Below the pieces are notes generated by a model, which was given only the letters and a program-made list of their open reading frames with translations, was not told the origin of the DNA and searched no databases. From Arcticimaribacter sp002477625 (GTDB lineage Bacteria; Bacteroidota; Bacteroidia; Flavobacteriales; Flavobacteriaceae), in assembly GCA_943846665.1 (NCBI GenBank), contig OX044358.1:1116001-1180000 (forward strand): a stretch of DNA of 64,000 nt. The letters are read 5' to 3'. Both the position numbers and the translations under genes were made by a program. Shown here piece after piece: positions 1-8,787 of the stretch (positions are counted from its first letter, which is position 1; every line of letters begins with the position of its first letter).

Positions 1-114
1 CTTGCTTCATTTTCAAAAGGAATTCTAGAGTGCGAATTTACAAAAGAACTTCTCCAACTGAGCTGCTTCCTTCCTTCTTATTTGAAAGATCCATTTATAA
101 ACCAGACCCATTGA
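1..114 (+). CDS. 3' end of an unidentified protein
   Basis: The frame starting at base 1 is open to a TGA at 112-114, giving 37 residues that end with PFINQTH. It is the C-terminus of a gene that begins outside the window. I do not recognise the family from so short a tail. The residue mix (alternating hydrophobic and polar, one Cys pair) looks like a real protein end. About 110 bases without an obvious gene follow before the small basic reading frame at 228. Confidence 0.45.
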   Translation, partial: LASFSKGILECEFTKELLQLSCFLPSYLKDPFINQTH

Positions 115-227
115 ATAAAGGGGCGTATGGCTTAATATCAGTTAAAATAGAGCGGTACTGAAAAAGATAAATTGTATTAATCCACTCCTTTAGAAAGGGC
201 AGTATATGTTTTATTACCTTTGAAGCA

Positions 228-356
228 ATGGAAGAAAAAAAGCCCAAAAACCGAAAGGTCAATTTAGGTGAGTCTTATAAATTTAAGATCGCCAAGAAGT
301 ATAGTAAGCCACAAAGAAAAGGAGATAAGGTTGCCAACAGGAGAAAGAAAAAGTAA
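228..356 (+). CDS. Small very basic protein, 42 aa
   Basis: An ATG-started frame of 42 codons rich in Lys and Arg (ends ANRRKKK). Its TAA stop directly abuts the ATG of the next gene (TAAATG), an arrangement that suggests co-translation with the NAD(P)-binding protein at 357. No Cys or hydrophobic segment is present, so it is expected to be cytoplasmic and could bind nucleic acid or the ribosome, but that is inference from charge only. It is not recognisably ribosomal protein THX. The main support is the tight spacing and clean start and stop. Confidence 0.5.
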   Translation: MEEKKPKNRKVNLGESYKFKIAKKYSKPQRKGDKVANRRKKK

Positions 357-1019
357 ATGAGCACAAAACAAGTAACCCTTTTTGGAGGAACTGGGCTGAT
401 TGGTGGTTTTTTATTAGACCTTCTCTTGGCTGATCAAACCATTTCAAAAGTCCGTGTAGTTACAAGAAAGCCACTTGTAAAACAACACGACAAAATGGAG
501 GTTTTTGAAATTGATTTTTCAAAACCTGAAGAAATTGAACGCAGTATAGGAGGTAGCAAGGTGGTTTTTTCTTGTATCGGTACTACCCAAGCTCAAGTAA
601 GAGGGGACAAAAAAGCATATCGCAAAATAGACTACGACATAACCCACAACATTGCCTTAGGGTGCAAAACAAAGAAAGTAGATCACTTTTTATTTGTTTC
701 TTCTGCTGGTGCAAATAGTGGGAGTTCAAATTTTTATATGGGTCTTAAGGGTGAAATTGACGATGCAGTATTGAATCAAAAATTGAACGCCACAACGATA
801 TTCAGACCTTCCCTATTACTTGGAAAAAGAACTAAGTTTAGACCTGGCGAACGGTTGGCTCAAATTATAATGCCCCTGTTTTCTTTTTTAATGCCTACAA
901 ATCTGAAAGCCATACGGGGCGAACGGGTTGCAAAAGCAATGCTCGACCAATCAAAATTAAAAAACATCGGGAATCGTGTTATTGAAAATAAAGCCTTGCT
1001 TCTGTGGGATGAAAAATAA
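357..1019 (+). CDS. NAD(P)-binding atypical SDR, HTATIP2/TIP30-like
   Basis: 220 residues with a Rossmann start: the dinucleotide motif GGTGLIGG lies at residues 10-17 (Gly10, Gly13, Gly16). Residues SSAGA (115-119) followed by Tyr127 and Lys131 in a YxxxK spacing match the short-chain dehydrogenase catalytic layout. The family is the atypical extended SDR group that includes eukaryotic CC3/TIP30 and bacterial NAD(P)H-binding oxidoreductases; the substrate cannot be deduced. Length is normal for the family. It has no signal peptide and is expected in the cytoplasm. It follows the 42-aa basic ORF without a gap. Confidence 0.8.
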   Translation: MSTKQVTLFGGTGLIGGFLLDLLLADQTISKVRVVTRKPLVKQHDKMEVFEIDFSKPEEIERSIGGSKVVFSCIGTTQAQVRGDKKAYRKIDYDITHNIALGCKTKKVDHFLFVSSAGANSGSSNFYMGLKGEIDDAVLNQKLNATTIFRPSLLLGKRTKFRPGERLAQIIMPLFSFLMPTNLKAIRGERVAKAMLDQSKLKNIGNRVIENKALLLWDEK

Positions 1020-1123
1020 GCTTTAACTTACATCTAATTCTATATTTATTAGCCCCGCTATTGAAAATCTCCTCCTGTTTATCTCTTTGCTTTCTTATGG
1101 ACAAACGGCTGTCTACAAAAAAA

Positions 1124-1151
1124 GAGCAGAACTCCGGAAAAAGTTCTGCTC
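1124..1151 (-). terminator. Hairpin with T-run on the minus strand
   Basis: A perfect 10-bp stem (GAGCAGAACT at 1124-1133 pairs with 1142-1151) with an 8-base loop. Seven A residues precede it on the + strand, so on the minus strand the stem is followed by a T-run, the form of a Rho-independent terminator. No minus-strand gene lies to its right to be terminated; on the + strand it could still act at the end of the 357-1019 transcript although the T-run there is poor. Confidence 0.5.
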
Positions 1152-1306
1152 CTTAATAATGTAAAGTGGTTTGGCACCATTTTTACGACACAAAGGTAGG
1201 GAATATTACCTAGCTCATTTCAACTTAATTAGAAATACTATTTATTCGGTGTTTTCCAAAAGCTTTTCCGTTCTTTGTATGGAACACTAATTTATACTTT
1301 GTACAA

Positions 1307-1594
1307 ATGACACGACAGGAATTAATCGACGGGTTTCTTTTAAATTTCAAACCAAAAAAAGATCAGGCATGGAAAAGCTGTTATTTTTTTTCACATTACT
1401 TAAAAAAAGAACACAACATTGACGCAGAGCTACTTGAAGGGATTTCTAAAATTAACAAAATAGATTATTGGATTGTTCGATTTGATGGTGCTGATGAAGA
1501 CATTCATGCAAGAGCAGTGGGAATAGATCCAGATTTTATTGAAGATCCTGAAATGATCTGGAGTCTAGAAGCATTTGAAAAGGATAATTTTTAG
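1307..1594 (+). CDS. Hypothetical protein, 95 aa
   Basis: A 95-residue acidic protein with an ATG start, no signal peptide and no membrane segment. It has alternating aromatic and charged residues (WKSCYFF, DYWIVRFDGADED) and looks like a compact cytoplasmic domain. I do not recognise a family. It stands alone between an upstream intergenic region (1020-1306) that contains the hairpin at 1124-1151 and a downstream gene for a secreted protein. The last bases before its ATG are an AT-rich stretch (around 1290-1300) that may hold its promoter. Confidence 0.6.
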   Translation: MTRQELIDGFLLNFKPKKDQAWKSCYFFSHYLKKEHNIDAELLEGISKINKIDYWIVRFDGADEDIHARAVGIDPDFIEDPEMIWSLEAFEKDNF

Positions 1595-1689
1595 GAAATA
1601 ACCTGCTTAAATTAGTGCTGTTTTTTTTTCATATCTTTCAGTGAAAGTAAGTTCCCAAAAAAATTCACCTACAGTAGATCGCTATTTTT

Positions 1690-2991
1690 ATGAAACAAAC
1701 CGTCTTTTTCTTGGGGTTATTTTTACATAGCATCTACTCTTTTTGCCAATATACAGGTGCAAATCAGATAATCAATAACGGTGATATGCGCTTTGGTGAC
1801 GGTGTTGAATTATCAATAAATACATCGGGAAACTTAAAACAACCGTTTTACTTAAGTGTTGGAGGAACATGGAGACAATTAACATACACAGATGTTAGAC
1901 CGCCACCTCCCGATATACCTTACGCTTTAGACTCTAAATTTGGTGTGGGAGGAGATGGAACTAATAATTGGAATACGAATGGAACTTTACAATCAAATCC
2001 TGTTATGGCTGGTCAGGTTTTTGATTCGAGTGGTTTCAGTGGTGGGTCAGGTATTCTTAACGTAAAAGGAACTATCACTGTGGGTACGGCTCAACTTGAG
2101 CTGATAAACTCCTATAGTATTAGTAGTGGAGATGATTTTGTCGAAGTATTAACAACAGCGAAAAATATTGGTGCAGCAGCAATCACAAATCTACGGTATT
2201 GGATTGGGACACGGGATGACTATGTTGGAGGTACCGACTCACCAACCATAGTTCGGGGTAATCTGGCCGGTGGCGTTTTTCAAGAATTGACCCTACAGAC
2301 CGAACGATCTGCCGCCCTTCGCATTACAACCCCAGATGAAGGTATTTTATTTTTTACTTTGGCGAGTAATGCAAATAATTCGCATGCTGGTTTTGATTTT
2401 GTCTTTAACCCCTCAGAAGCTCTAAATCCTGATAGTGCTTTAATTTCAAACACAATAGACGGGTCTTACAGCATGTATGTTCGAATGAATGATTTAGCTG
2501 TAAACGAAACGGATTCATTTACCTGGTATTACGCAGCAGCAGCTCTAGATGAGTTGGATGACGTAATTGGAGACGTGGCCGCTGCAAGTTGCCCAACCTG
2601 TATACCCGATACCGATAGAGATGGGATTTTAGACCCACTGGATAGTTGTCCTTATGCCGCTGGCGTATCCGCTTTAAGTGGTTGCCCCTGGCCCTTATAT
2701 ATTGGAAATAATTATAAAACGACAACTGTTTCCAACAGTATAGAAATCGCTGATGAAGGCTATTTATGCTCTTTAAGTAATTCTAATTATTATAATATCG
2801 CCTATCATTCGGGAGCTTCAGCTGAGCCTGTTGTCGGAGATTTTATTATATACAATAACAGTTATACCTTTTCTCACAGTTTATTATTTGACACCGAAGG
2901 TTTTGCCTTTATGAAGCTTCGCGATTATAATAAAATTGTTGAAGTACAAAAAAGTAACGGAAAGATTATCGCAGTTTACACCTGTCTTTAG
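1690..2991 (+). CDS. Secreted protein with a thrombospondin type 3-like calcium repeat
   Basis: 433 residues starting with a Sec signal peptide (MKQTVFF, hydrophobic core, cleavage near residue 20 after FCQ). The body is beta-rich with many Asn, Gly and Thr residues, typical of flavobacterial cell-surface proteins. Around residues 300-330 a CPTCIPDTDRDGILDPLDSC segment is a single Ca-binding DxDxDG(I)xDxxD repeat bounded by Cys pairs, as in thrombospondin type 3 repeats. No type IX sorting domain is seen at the C-terminus. It is expected to be exported to the periplasm or surface. The function is unknown; the next gene also encodes an exported protein. Confidence 0.7.
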   Translation: MKQTVFFLGLFLHSIYSFCQYTGANQIINNGDMRFGDGVELSINTSGNLKQPFYLSVGGTWRQLTYTDVRPPPPDIPYALDSKFGVGGDGTNNWNTNGTLQSNPVMAGQVFDSSGFSGGSGILNVKGTITVGTAQLELINSYSISSGDDFVEVLTTAKNIGAAAITNLRYWIGTRDDYVGGTDSPTIVRGNLAGGVFQELTLQTERSAALRITTPDEGILFFTLASNANNSHAGFDFVFNPSEALNPDSALISNTIDGSYSMYVRMNDLAVNETDSFTWYYAAAALDELDDVIGDVAAASCPTCIPDTDRDGILDPLDSCPYAAGVSALSGCPWPLYIGNNYKTTTVSNSIEIADEGYLCSLSNSNYYNIAYHSGASAEPVVGDFIIYNNSYTFSHSLLFDTEGFAFMKLRDYNKIVEVQKSNGKIIAVYTCL

Positions 2992-3060
2992 GGTCCGTCC
3001 AGTTTAGAGAAAAATGCTGTAAATAGGTGCAATTTTGTGTCTTAAAAAAAACTTATTTCT

Positions 3061-3570
3061 ATGAAAAATCTACTTCTTATTTTACTAGTTGTCCCAATAG
3101 TTTGCTTTGGTCAAACTCAGACGCAAGCTATGCAAGAAGGTGTTCAAACTGTAGGGGTTAAAAAACAAACCATTGTTTTAGCGTCTTCTACAAAAATTAT
3201 AACCCCAAAGACAGTCGACTTTAAGGACTACTCACATTTGGCACTGGTAACAATTAATAATCTAGGTGCTTCAACTAAGGGATGGTATCGAATTTATGAA
3301 GAACGTCTTTCGGCTTCTCCTCTGGTGGTTTTAAACCCTTTTAAGGTTGATGAAAAGAAAGCCATCTATGACCACAACTTTCTAAAAACAGTTGAAAACC
3401 CTAAGTACTTATATCTCGATTACTACCGCTCCAAAGGAGGGGAAAACGATCCTCCTGAAACGAGAATAAACAAAATAATTGTTCGAGATTATAAACAAAA
3501 GGTTCTCTATTCCGTTGAACATAAAAATGGTACAATAAAAGAAGCCCTATCGCCGTTCATTAACTTTTAA
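3061..3570 (+). CDS. Exported hypothetical protein, 169 aa
   Basis: 169 residues with a clear signal peptide (MKNLLLILLVV, cleavage near residue 18 after CFGQ). The mature part is polar with several Tyr and Lys and no motif I recognise. It is therefore likely periplasmic or outer-membrane associated. It lies 69 bases after the calcium-repeat protein and in the same direction, so the two may be cotranscribed. A hairpin followed by T residues at 3592 closes the unit. Confidence 0.65.
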   Translation: MKNLLLILLVVPIVCFGQTQTQAMQEGVQTVGVKKQTIVLASSTKIITPKTVDFKDYSHLALVTINNLGASTKGWYRIYEERLSASPLVVLNPFKVDEKKAIYDHNFLKTVENPKYLYLDYYRSKGGENDPPETRINKIIVRDYKQKVLYSVEHKNGTIKEALSPFINF

Positions 3571-3591
3571 ATTCATTCCTGCGCGCAGCAT

Positions 3592-3616
3592 AAAAGACAG
3601 TTTGTCTTTTTATTTT
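3592..3616 (+). terminator. Rho-independent terminator after 3061-3570
   Basis: AAAAGACA at 3592-3599 pairs with TGTCTTTT at 3603-3610 around a 3-base loop, and is followed by TATTTTC. It sits 22 bases past the stop codon of the exported protein. Confidence 0.65.
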
Positions 3617-3744
3617 CGACTACGCTTTTCTTTGATGATTTCTCTTCTTGTTTTTGAAGCCGAAAAACTCAATATTTTAACCAGTCCGTCTAAAAAACTA
3701 TTGAACTGTTTAAGCGCTCTGTTTGTTTTTATTTTAACTTCCAT
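3610..3744 (-). CDS. Possible 44-aa basic ORF or gene remnant
   Basis: Minus-strand ATG at 3742-3744 and TAA at 3610-3612 give 44 residues, rich in Lys and Arg (ending EKRSRK). The same frame is also open for about 16 codons upstream of the ATG, up to the end of the lipoprotein gene at 3791, which makes a gene remnant as likely as a small gene. No family is recognised. It fills the 3571-3790 gap, in which nothing else is seen except the terminator. Confidence 0.2.
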   Translation of the reverse strand: MEVKIKTNRALKQFNSFLDGLVKILSFSASKTRREIIKEKRSRK

Positions 3745-3790
3745 TTGAATTGCTTTTAAACATCTATTGGTGGTGTTATCGAACTGCTGC

Positions 3791-4447
3791 TTAATTCGGA
3801 GGACAAGTGCCCCATACAGGTTTGTTCGCGTCTGTCAATCCAGAATTAGGAGCAAAATTCTCTGGTTCTGAATCGAAATTAGTGACACACCAGCTTGACA
3901 AATTTTGATTGAATGCTGTAGCGTCTTCAAAGAGGCCAAGCATTTTTGTAGCACTAGAAGTGTCCCAATTTGAGATATCTTGGTTAAACGATGAAGCGCC
4001 TTTAAACATACTCCCCATGTTTAAAACACTAGAAACATCCCAGTTGCTTATGTTTTGATTGAACGAATTTGCTAGATAGAAAATTCCATCCATATCCGTG
4101 ACGTTAGAAACATCCCAAAAACTAATATCGGAATTGAATGAATTGTTGTTAAAAAAATTGGATAGTGAAGCACCCGAGCCTGACATATTAGAAACCAGGG
4201 TTGTGCAGAGGTTGACATTTCCATTTGCAATTTGACCCCCAATCGTCGAATTGTTGACCGCTAAATAGGTTGTGCCTTCAATTTCATCTTGATCTCCAAC
4301 CTCGGCCTCAGGACATTTACAAATGTTGTTCTCAAAATATATAGTCCCCGAATTTTGAATGGGAATAAGGGTTTCCGTTTCTTCTTCTCCGTTTCCACCG
4401 CCACACGAAATTTGTATCAATGCTAATAATAATAGTAGTTTTTTCAT
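3791..4447 (-). CDS. BspA-type lipoprotein with DUF285 repeats
   Basis: 218 residues beginning with a lipoprotein signal (hydrophobic core then the lipobox-like IQISC, Cys15, followed by GGG and acidic residues), so it should be lipid-anchored in the envelope. The C-terminal half holds three successive copies of a DUF285 (BspA family) unit of about 25 residues with the signature FNxxIxxWDVSxVxxMxxxF. In other bacteria such repeats occur in surface proteins that bind host or matrix proteins; the ligand here is unknown. The protein is short compared with most BspA-like proteins, which carry many more copies. It is a single gene on the minus strand. Confidence 0.8.
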   Translation of the reverse strand: MKKLLLLLALIQISCGGGNGEEETETLIPIQNSGTIYFENNICKCPEAEVGDQDEIEGTTYLAVNNSTIGGQIANGNVNLCTTLVSNMSGSGASLSNFFNNNSFNSDISFWDVSNVTDMDGIFYLANSFNQNISNWDVSSVLNMGSMFKGASSFNQDISNWDTSSATKMLGLFEDATAFNQNLSSWCVTNFDSEPENFAPNSGLTDANKPVWGTCPPN

Positions 4448-4622
4448 TATTGTAAATTAATTCAATACAAGATATAACATTATCCCCAAAGCGATTCGAA
4501 GCCAACCGCCTTTTAGCGACCTACATTTATGAGGTTCGACGCCTAAATTATTGCGACATTCTCTCGAAATGAAAACAAGTTTTTCAAACCCTTTTGTATC
4601 TTGAGGGTTAAATCCGTTTTAT

Positions 4623-5939
4623 ATGCCCTTATTAATTGTCATTCTTGGAATATTATTACTGTTTGTTTTAATCGCAAAGTTTAAACTCAATGCCTTTATT
4701 GCCTTTATCATTGTTTGTGTTTTTGTTGGCGTGTTTCAAGGAATGGAATTGGATCTTATAGTCGAAGCCATCCAAATTGGAATGGGAAATACTCTTGGAT
4801 TTTTAGTTATGATCTTAGGGCTTGGTGCTATGCTCGGAAAACTTGTTTCTGATAGCGGGGCTGCACAAAGAATTACCTCAGGATTGGTAGCGAGTTTTGG
4901 GATAAAACACATTCAGTGGGCAGTTGTTGTTGCTGGATTCATAGTGGGTATCCCCATGTTTTATTCCGTCGGCTTTGTCATCCTTATCCCCTTGGTGTTT
5001 ACGATCGCAGCTGCAACAGGACTGCCTTTGATCTATGTTGGATTGCCCATGCTTGCCTCTTTATCGGTGACCCATGGTTTTTTGCCTCCTCATCCAGCTC
5101 CTACTGCTATTGCAGGTATGTTCAATGCAGACGTGGGCAAAACTTTATTGTATGGGATTATAATCGCAATTCCAACGATAATAGTAGCAGGACCCTTATT
5201 CACTCGAACAATCAAAAACATAAAAGCGACTCCGTTAAAGGAGTTTTACAACCCAATTGTTTTAAAAGACGATGAAATGCCGGGCATGGGGATTAGTCTA
5301 TTTACTACATTATTACCCATCCTATTGATTCTGTGTTCTACCCTATTTACCCTTTTTATTTCTGGAGAATCTATGTTTAAACAGCTTGTTGTTTTTATCG
5401 GAAATCCCGTGATAGCAATGCTAATTTCAGTACTAGTGGCCCTCTATACTCTGGGTATTTCACGAGGAAAAAAAATGCCTGAATTAATGAATTCTGTTTC
5501 AAATTCGGTCTCCAGTATAACGATGATTTTACTGATTATAGCCGGTGCTGGTGCCTTAAAACAAATTCTGGTAGCGAGTGGCGTTAGCGATTATATTGGA
5601 GCCCTATTAAACGACTCCTCAATATCACCCTTAATTTTGGCCTGGTTAATCGCAACTGTAATACGAGTTTGTGTAGGCTCGGCAACTGTAGCGGGTTTAA
5701 CAGCCGCAGGAATTGCCCTTCCATTGGTTCAAAACAGTGGCGTTTCTCCTGAATTGATGGTGTTGGCCATCGGCTCCGGTAGCTTGATGTTGTCGCATGT
5801 AAACGATGGTGGGTTTTGGATGTTTAAAGAGTACTTTAATCTAACGGTTAAGGAAACACTTTCTACTTGGACCATAATGGAAACTACTGTTGGAATTATG
5901 GGGCTAATTGGCGTTTTAATCTTGAACATCTTCCTATAA
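4623..5939 (+). CDS. GntP-family organic acid permease
   Basis: 438 mostly hydrophobic residues with about 12 membrane segments across the whole length, the usual size of GntP transporters. The FLPPHPAPTAIA segment (about residue 157) is the family's conserved loop, and a second conserved GSATVAGLTAAGIALP segment lies near residue 350. GntP members import gluconate, fructuronate, glycerate or D-serine. Here the permease is followed after 10 bases by ridA and then a D-threonine-aldolase-like PLP enzyme and a dipeptidase, so a D-amino acid is the most likely substrate; that is inferred from context. An inner-membrane protein. Confidence 0.85.
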   Translation: MPLLIVILGILLLFVLIAKFKLNAFIAFIIVCVFVGVFQGMELDLIVEAIQIGMGNTLGFLVMILGLGAMLGKLVSDSGAAQRITSGLVASFGIKHIQWAVVVAGFIVGIPMFYSVGFVILIPLVFTIAAATGLPLIYVGLPMLASLSVTHGFLPPHPAPTAIAGMFNADVGKTLLYGIIIAIPTIIVAGPLFTRTIKNIKATPLKEFYNPIVLKDDEMPGMGISLFTTLLPILLILCSTLFTLFISGESMFKQLVVFIGNPVIAMLISVLVALYTLGISRGKKMPELMNSVSNSVSSITMILLIIAGAGALKQILVASGVSDYIGALLNDSSISPLILAWLIATVIRVCVGSATVAGLTAAGIALPLVQNSGVSPELMVLAIGSGSLMLSHVNDGGFWMFKEYFNLTVKETLSTWTIMETTVGIMGLIGVLILNIFL

Positions 5940-5949
5940 AAAATAACTA

Positions 5950-6414
5950 ATGAAAAATCTACCTTCAGAACAATCCAAAAAACTAAACCTGATATTCCCT
6001 CCTGCACCAAAACCGGCTGGGGTGTATAGGCCCATACTCGTAGTCGATAAATTTTTATATGTATCCGGACAAGGACCAGTGAAAAACGATGGGTCATTAA
6101 TGCTGGGACGTCTAGGGGATAATTTAACTACCGAGGAAGGTAAATTAGTCGCAAGGCAAGTTGGTTTAACCATGCTCTCCAGTATTCAAACGCATTTTGG
6201 AAGTCTTGATAAAATTAAACGGGTCGTTAAGGTTTTGGGGATGGTTAACTGTACCCCTGACTTTAAACAACACCCACTTGTCATCAACGGTTTTAGTGAA
6301 CTGATGGCTGATGTCTTCGGAAAAGAGCAAGGAATAGGCGTAAGAAGTGCTGTAGGGATGATTCTTCCGGATGGTATTCCTGTGGAAGTAGAAGCAATGT
6401 TCGAATTACATTAA
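5950..6414 (+). CDS. RidA/YjgF/YER057c-family imine deaminase
   Basis: 154 residues, somewhat longer than the usual 125-130 because of an N-terminal extension. Conserved RidA features are the VSGQGP strand at 38-43 and the C-terminal block with Arg132 (GVRSAVG), which corresponds to the carboxylate-binding Arg of RidA, and Glu147 in VEVEAMFE. RidA hydrolyses reactive enamine and imine intermediates made by PLP-dependent dehydratases. It sits directly between the permease and a PLP enzyme (1-base gap to the next ATG), which fits protection from a 2-aminoacrylate-type product of that enzyme. Confidence 0.85.
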   Translation: MKNLPSEQSKKLNLIFPPAPKPAGVYRPILVVDKFLYVSGQGPVKNDGSLMLGRLGDNLTTEEGKLVARQVGLTMLSSIQTHFGSLDKIKRVVKVLGMVNCTPDFKQHPLVINGFSELMADVFGKEQGIGVRSAVGMILPDGIPVEVEAMFELH

Positions 6415-6415
6415 T

Positions 6416-7525
6416 ATGGCAAACACCCATTGGTATACAATTAAGAATGTTGAGGAAATAGTCTCTCCTGCTCTAGTAGTATATCCCGATAGAATTGAAG
6501 CGAATATAAAAATGATGATTCAAATCGCAGGGGGGACGGATTCACTGAGGCCTCATATCAAAACCCATAAAATTGTAGAAATTATTAATCTGCAATTAGA
6601 ATACGGTATCCACAAGTTTAAATGCGCTACAATAGCTGAAGCAGAATTATTAGCTAAATGTGGTGCCGCCGACATTCTTTTAGCGATGCAACCCGTAGGA
6701 ATCAATATCCATCGGTTTTTTGAGTTGATGGGTCAGTATCCAAACGCTTCTTTCTCTACAATTGTAGACAATGAAGAAATAATGATGACAATGAATACCA
6801 TTGCCTCACAAAAAAAGCTCGAGGCTGCTGTGTGGTTAGACCTTAATAATGGGATGAATAGAACGGGAATAATACCCGATAAGGAAGCGGCTTTACTGTA
6901 TCAAAAAATAACGTTGTCCTCAAATTTAAAAGCCAAAGGGCTGCATGTATACGACGGCCATATTCATGCGTCTGACTTTACTAAACGTAAAGAAATTTGC
7001 GATCGTGATTTTGATTTGGTCTTAGGATTAAAAAAGCAAATAGAGCAGTTGGGAATCCAAATCAAAACCATTGTTGCTGGTGGTACACCTACCTTCCCAA
7101 TTCACGTAAAAAAGGATCAAGTAGAAGTATGCCCCGGCACTCCCTTGTTGTGGGATCAAGGGTATGCAGATGCATACAAAGATTTAAAATTTCTACCCGC
7201 GGCAGTTTTAATTGGTGCTGTTGTAAGTAAACCTGCAAAAAATTTAATGTGCTTGAATCTAGGGCATAAGGCTGTTGCAGCAGAGATGCCTCCCCCCAGA
7301 TTAAAAATTTTGAATTTTGAAAAACTCGAACAAATAAGCCACAGCGAAGAACATTTAGTAGTCGCTTGTGTCGATTCCAAGAACTATATAATCGGTACCC
7401 TTTGTTATGCCATCCCAACCCACATCTGCCCTACAGTAATTAAGTATGCCAAGGTGTTGACCGTTATTGATGGAACGATTACTGGGCATTGGAACATCGC
7501 AGCAAGAGATCACATACTTAACTAA
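6416..7525 (+). CDS. PLP enzyme of the D-threonine aldolase / D-serine dehydratase family
   Basis: 369 residues, the usual size for this alanine-racemase-fold family. The PLP site RPHIKTHK is present at 45-52 with Lys49 as the expected Schiff-base residue, and the C-terminal metal pair His336-x-Cys338 (HIC) matches the divalent metal site of D-threonine aldolases and eukaryotic-type D-serine dehydratases. Sequence alone does not separate an aldolase from a dehydratase. Together with RidA upstream and the permease, a D-serine or D-threonine breakdown role is most likely. Cytoplasmic, and coupled to ridA by a 1-base gap. Confidence 0.85.
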   Translation: MANTHWYTIKNVEEIVSPALVVYPDRIEANIKMMIQIAGGTDSLRPHIKTHKIVEIINLQLEYGIHKFKCATIAEAELLAKCGAADILLAMQPVGINIHRFFELMGQYPNASFSTIVDNEEIMMTMNTIASQKKLEAAVWLDLNNGMNRTGIIPDKEAALLYQKITLSSNLKAKGLHVYDGHIHASDFTKRKEICDRDFDLVLGLKKQIEQLGIQIKTIVAGGTPTFPIHVKKDQVEVCPGTPLLWDQGYADAYKDLKFLPAAVLIGAVVSKPAKNLMCLNLGHKAVAAEMPPPRLKILNFEKLEQISHSEEHLVVACVDSKNYIIGTLCYAIPTHICPTVIKYAKVLTVIDGTITGHWNIAARDHILN

Positions 7526-7601
7526 TGACATCAAAAGTTCCGTTCAAATAAGAGGTCATTGCTTGTGATCCATAAATGAAAAAATAATTTTATTAAAACA
7601 T

Positions 7602-8669
7602 ATGTTTATACTCGACGCACACCTTGATCTAGCAATGAATGCCATGGAATGGAATCGGGATCTGACCTGGTCTGTAAAAGACATCAGGGAAAGCGAACTG
7701 GGGATGACAGACAAGCCCGATAGAGAGCAGAACACCGTTTCTCTTGATGCGATGCGTAAAGGAAATATAGGGCTTTGTGTAGCGACCCAGATCGCTCGTT
7801 ATGTAAAAAAAGACAGTCCGTTACCCGGATGGAATTCTCCCCAACAAGCCTGGGCACAAACACAGGGTCAATTGGCTTGGTACAAAACCATGGAAGATCT
7901 TGGTGAAATGGTTCAAATCACGAATAAAGCGCAATTGAATAGCCACCTAGCCTTATGGGAAAAAGATCTTGTTTCAAAAAAACCCATAGGGTATATTCTG
8001 AGTTTAGAGGGTGCTGATTCGATTGTAAACATGGACTATTTAGTCAAATCACACGAACAAGGATTAAGAGCGATAGGCCCAGCACACTATGGTCCGGGAA
8101 CTTATGCGCACGGCACCGACTCCGTTGGGGGAATTGGAGCTAAGGGAAAAGCATTGCTTAAAAAAATAGAAGAATTGAATTTAATTCTTGATGCAACTCA
8201 CTTGTGTGATGTTAGTTTTTGGGAAACCATGAAAATATATAATGGCCCGGTTTGGGCAAGTCACAACAATTGTAGAAAATTTGTAAATCATAACCGACAG
8301 TTTTCTGATGAACAAATCAATGAGTTGATCCAAAGAGATGCAGTCATTGGAATTGCATTAGATGCATGGATGATGGTTCCAAATTGGGTCAGAGGAAAAT
8401 CTACTCCCGAAAATATGGGTGTACGCTTAGAACAAATGATTGATAACATAGATCATATTTGTCAATTGGCAGGGAATTCGTCTCATGTTGGTATCGGAAC
8501 GGATCTCGATGGTGCATTTGGAAAAGAACAGGCACCTGCAAATTTAGAGACAATTGCCGACCTTCAAAAGGTTCCATTGATGCTCGCTAAAAAAGGATAT
8601 TCAAAACAGGATATTCAAAACATTATGAGTCAAAACTTTATAAAATTTCTTCAAAAAGTTTGGAAATAA
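7602..8669 (+). CDS. Membrane dipeptidase (peptidase M19)
   Basis: 355 residues with the M19 metal site: His7-x-Asp9 (DAHLDLA), the bridging Glu in LSLEGAD (about residue 130), His in ATHLCD and in SHNNCR, and Asp in GIGTDLDGAFG. This family cleaves dipeptides, often with a D-residue at the C-terminal position, and includes D-amino-acid-releasing enzymes. There is no signal peptide, so unlike mammalian renal dipeptidase it is probably cytoplasmic. It follows the PLP enzyme by 76 bases in the same direction, which suggests it feeds free D-amino acids into it. Confidence 0.88.
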   Translation: MFILDAHLDLAMNAMEWNRDLTWSVKDIRESELGMTDKPDREQNTVSLDAMRKGNIGLCVATQIARYVKKDSPLPGWNSPQQAWAQTQGQLAWYKTMEDLGEMVQITNKAQLNSHLALWEKDLVSKKPIGYILSLEGADSIVNMDYLVKSHEQGLRAIGPAHYGPGTYAHGTDSVGGIGAKGKALLKKIEELNLILDATHLCDVSFWETMKIYNGPVWASHNNCRKFVNHNRQFSDEQINELIQRDAVIGIALDAWMMVPNWVRGKSTPENMGVRLEQMIDNIDHICQLAGNSSHVGIGTDLDGAFGKEQAPANLETIADLQKVPLMLAKKGYSKQDIQNIMSQNFIKFLQKVWK

Positions 8670-8787
8670 GTTCGGGGGGTATAAAAAATATTAGGGAGCT
8701 GTTTCCAAATCCAAGCCCAAAAAACTAACCTTTTTTGACATAAAAAGTAACGAAGGATGTCATTCAAAGAAAATTTGGGTGATGGGA

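Noticed and set aside
5934..6173. Minus-strand frames opposite ridA
   Set aside because: Shadow frames of the well-supported ridA coding strand.
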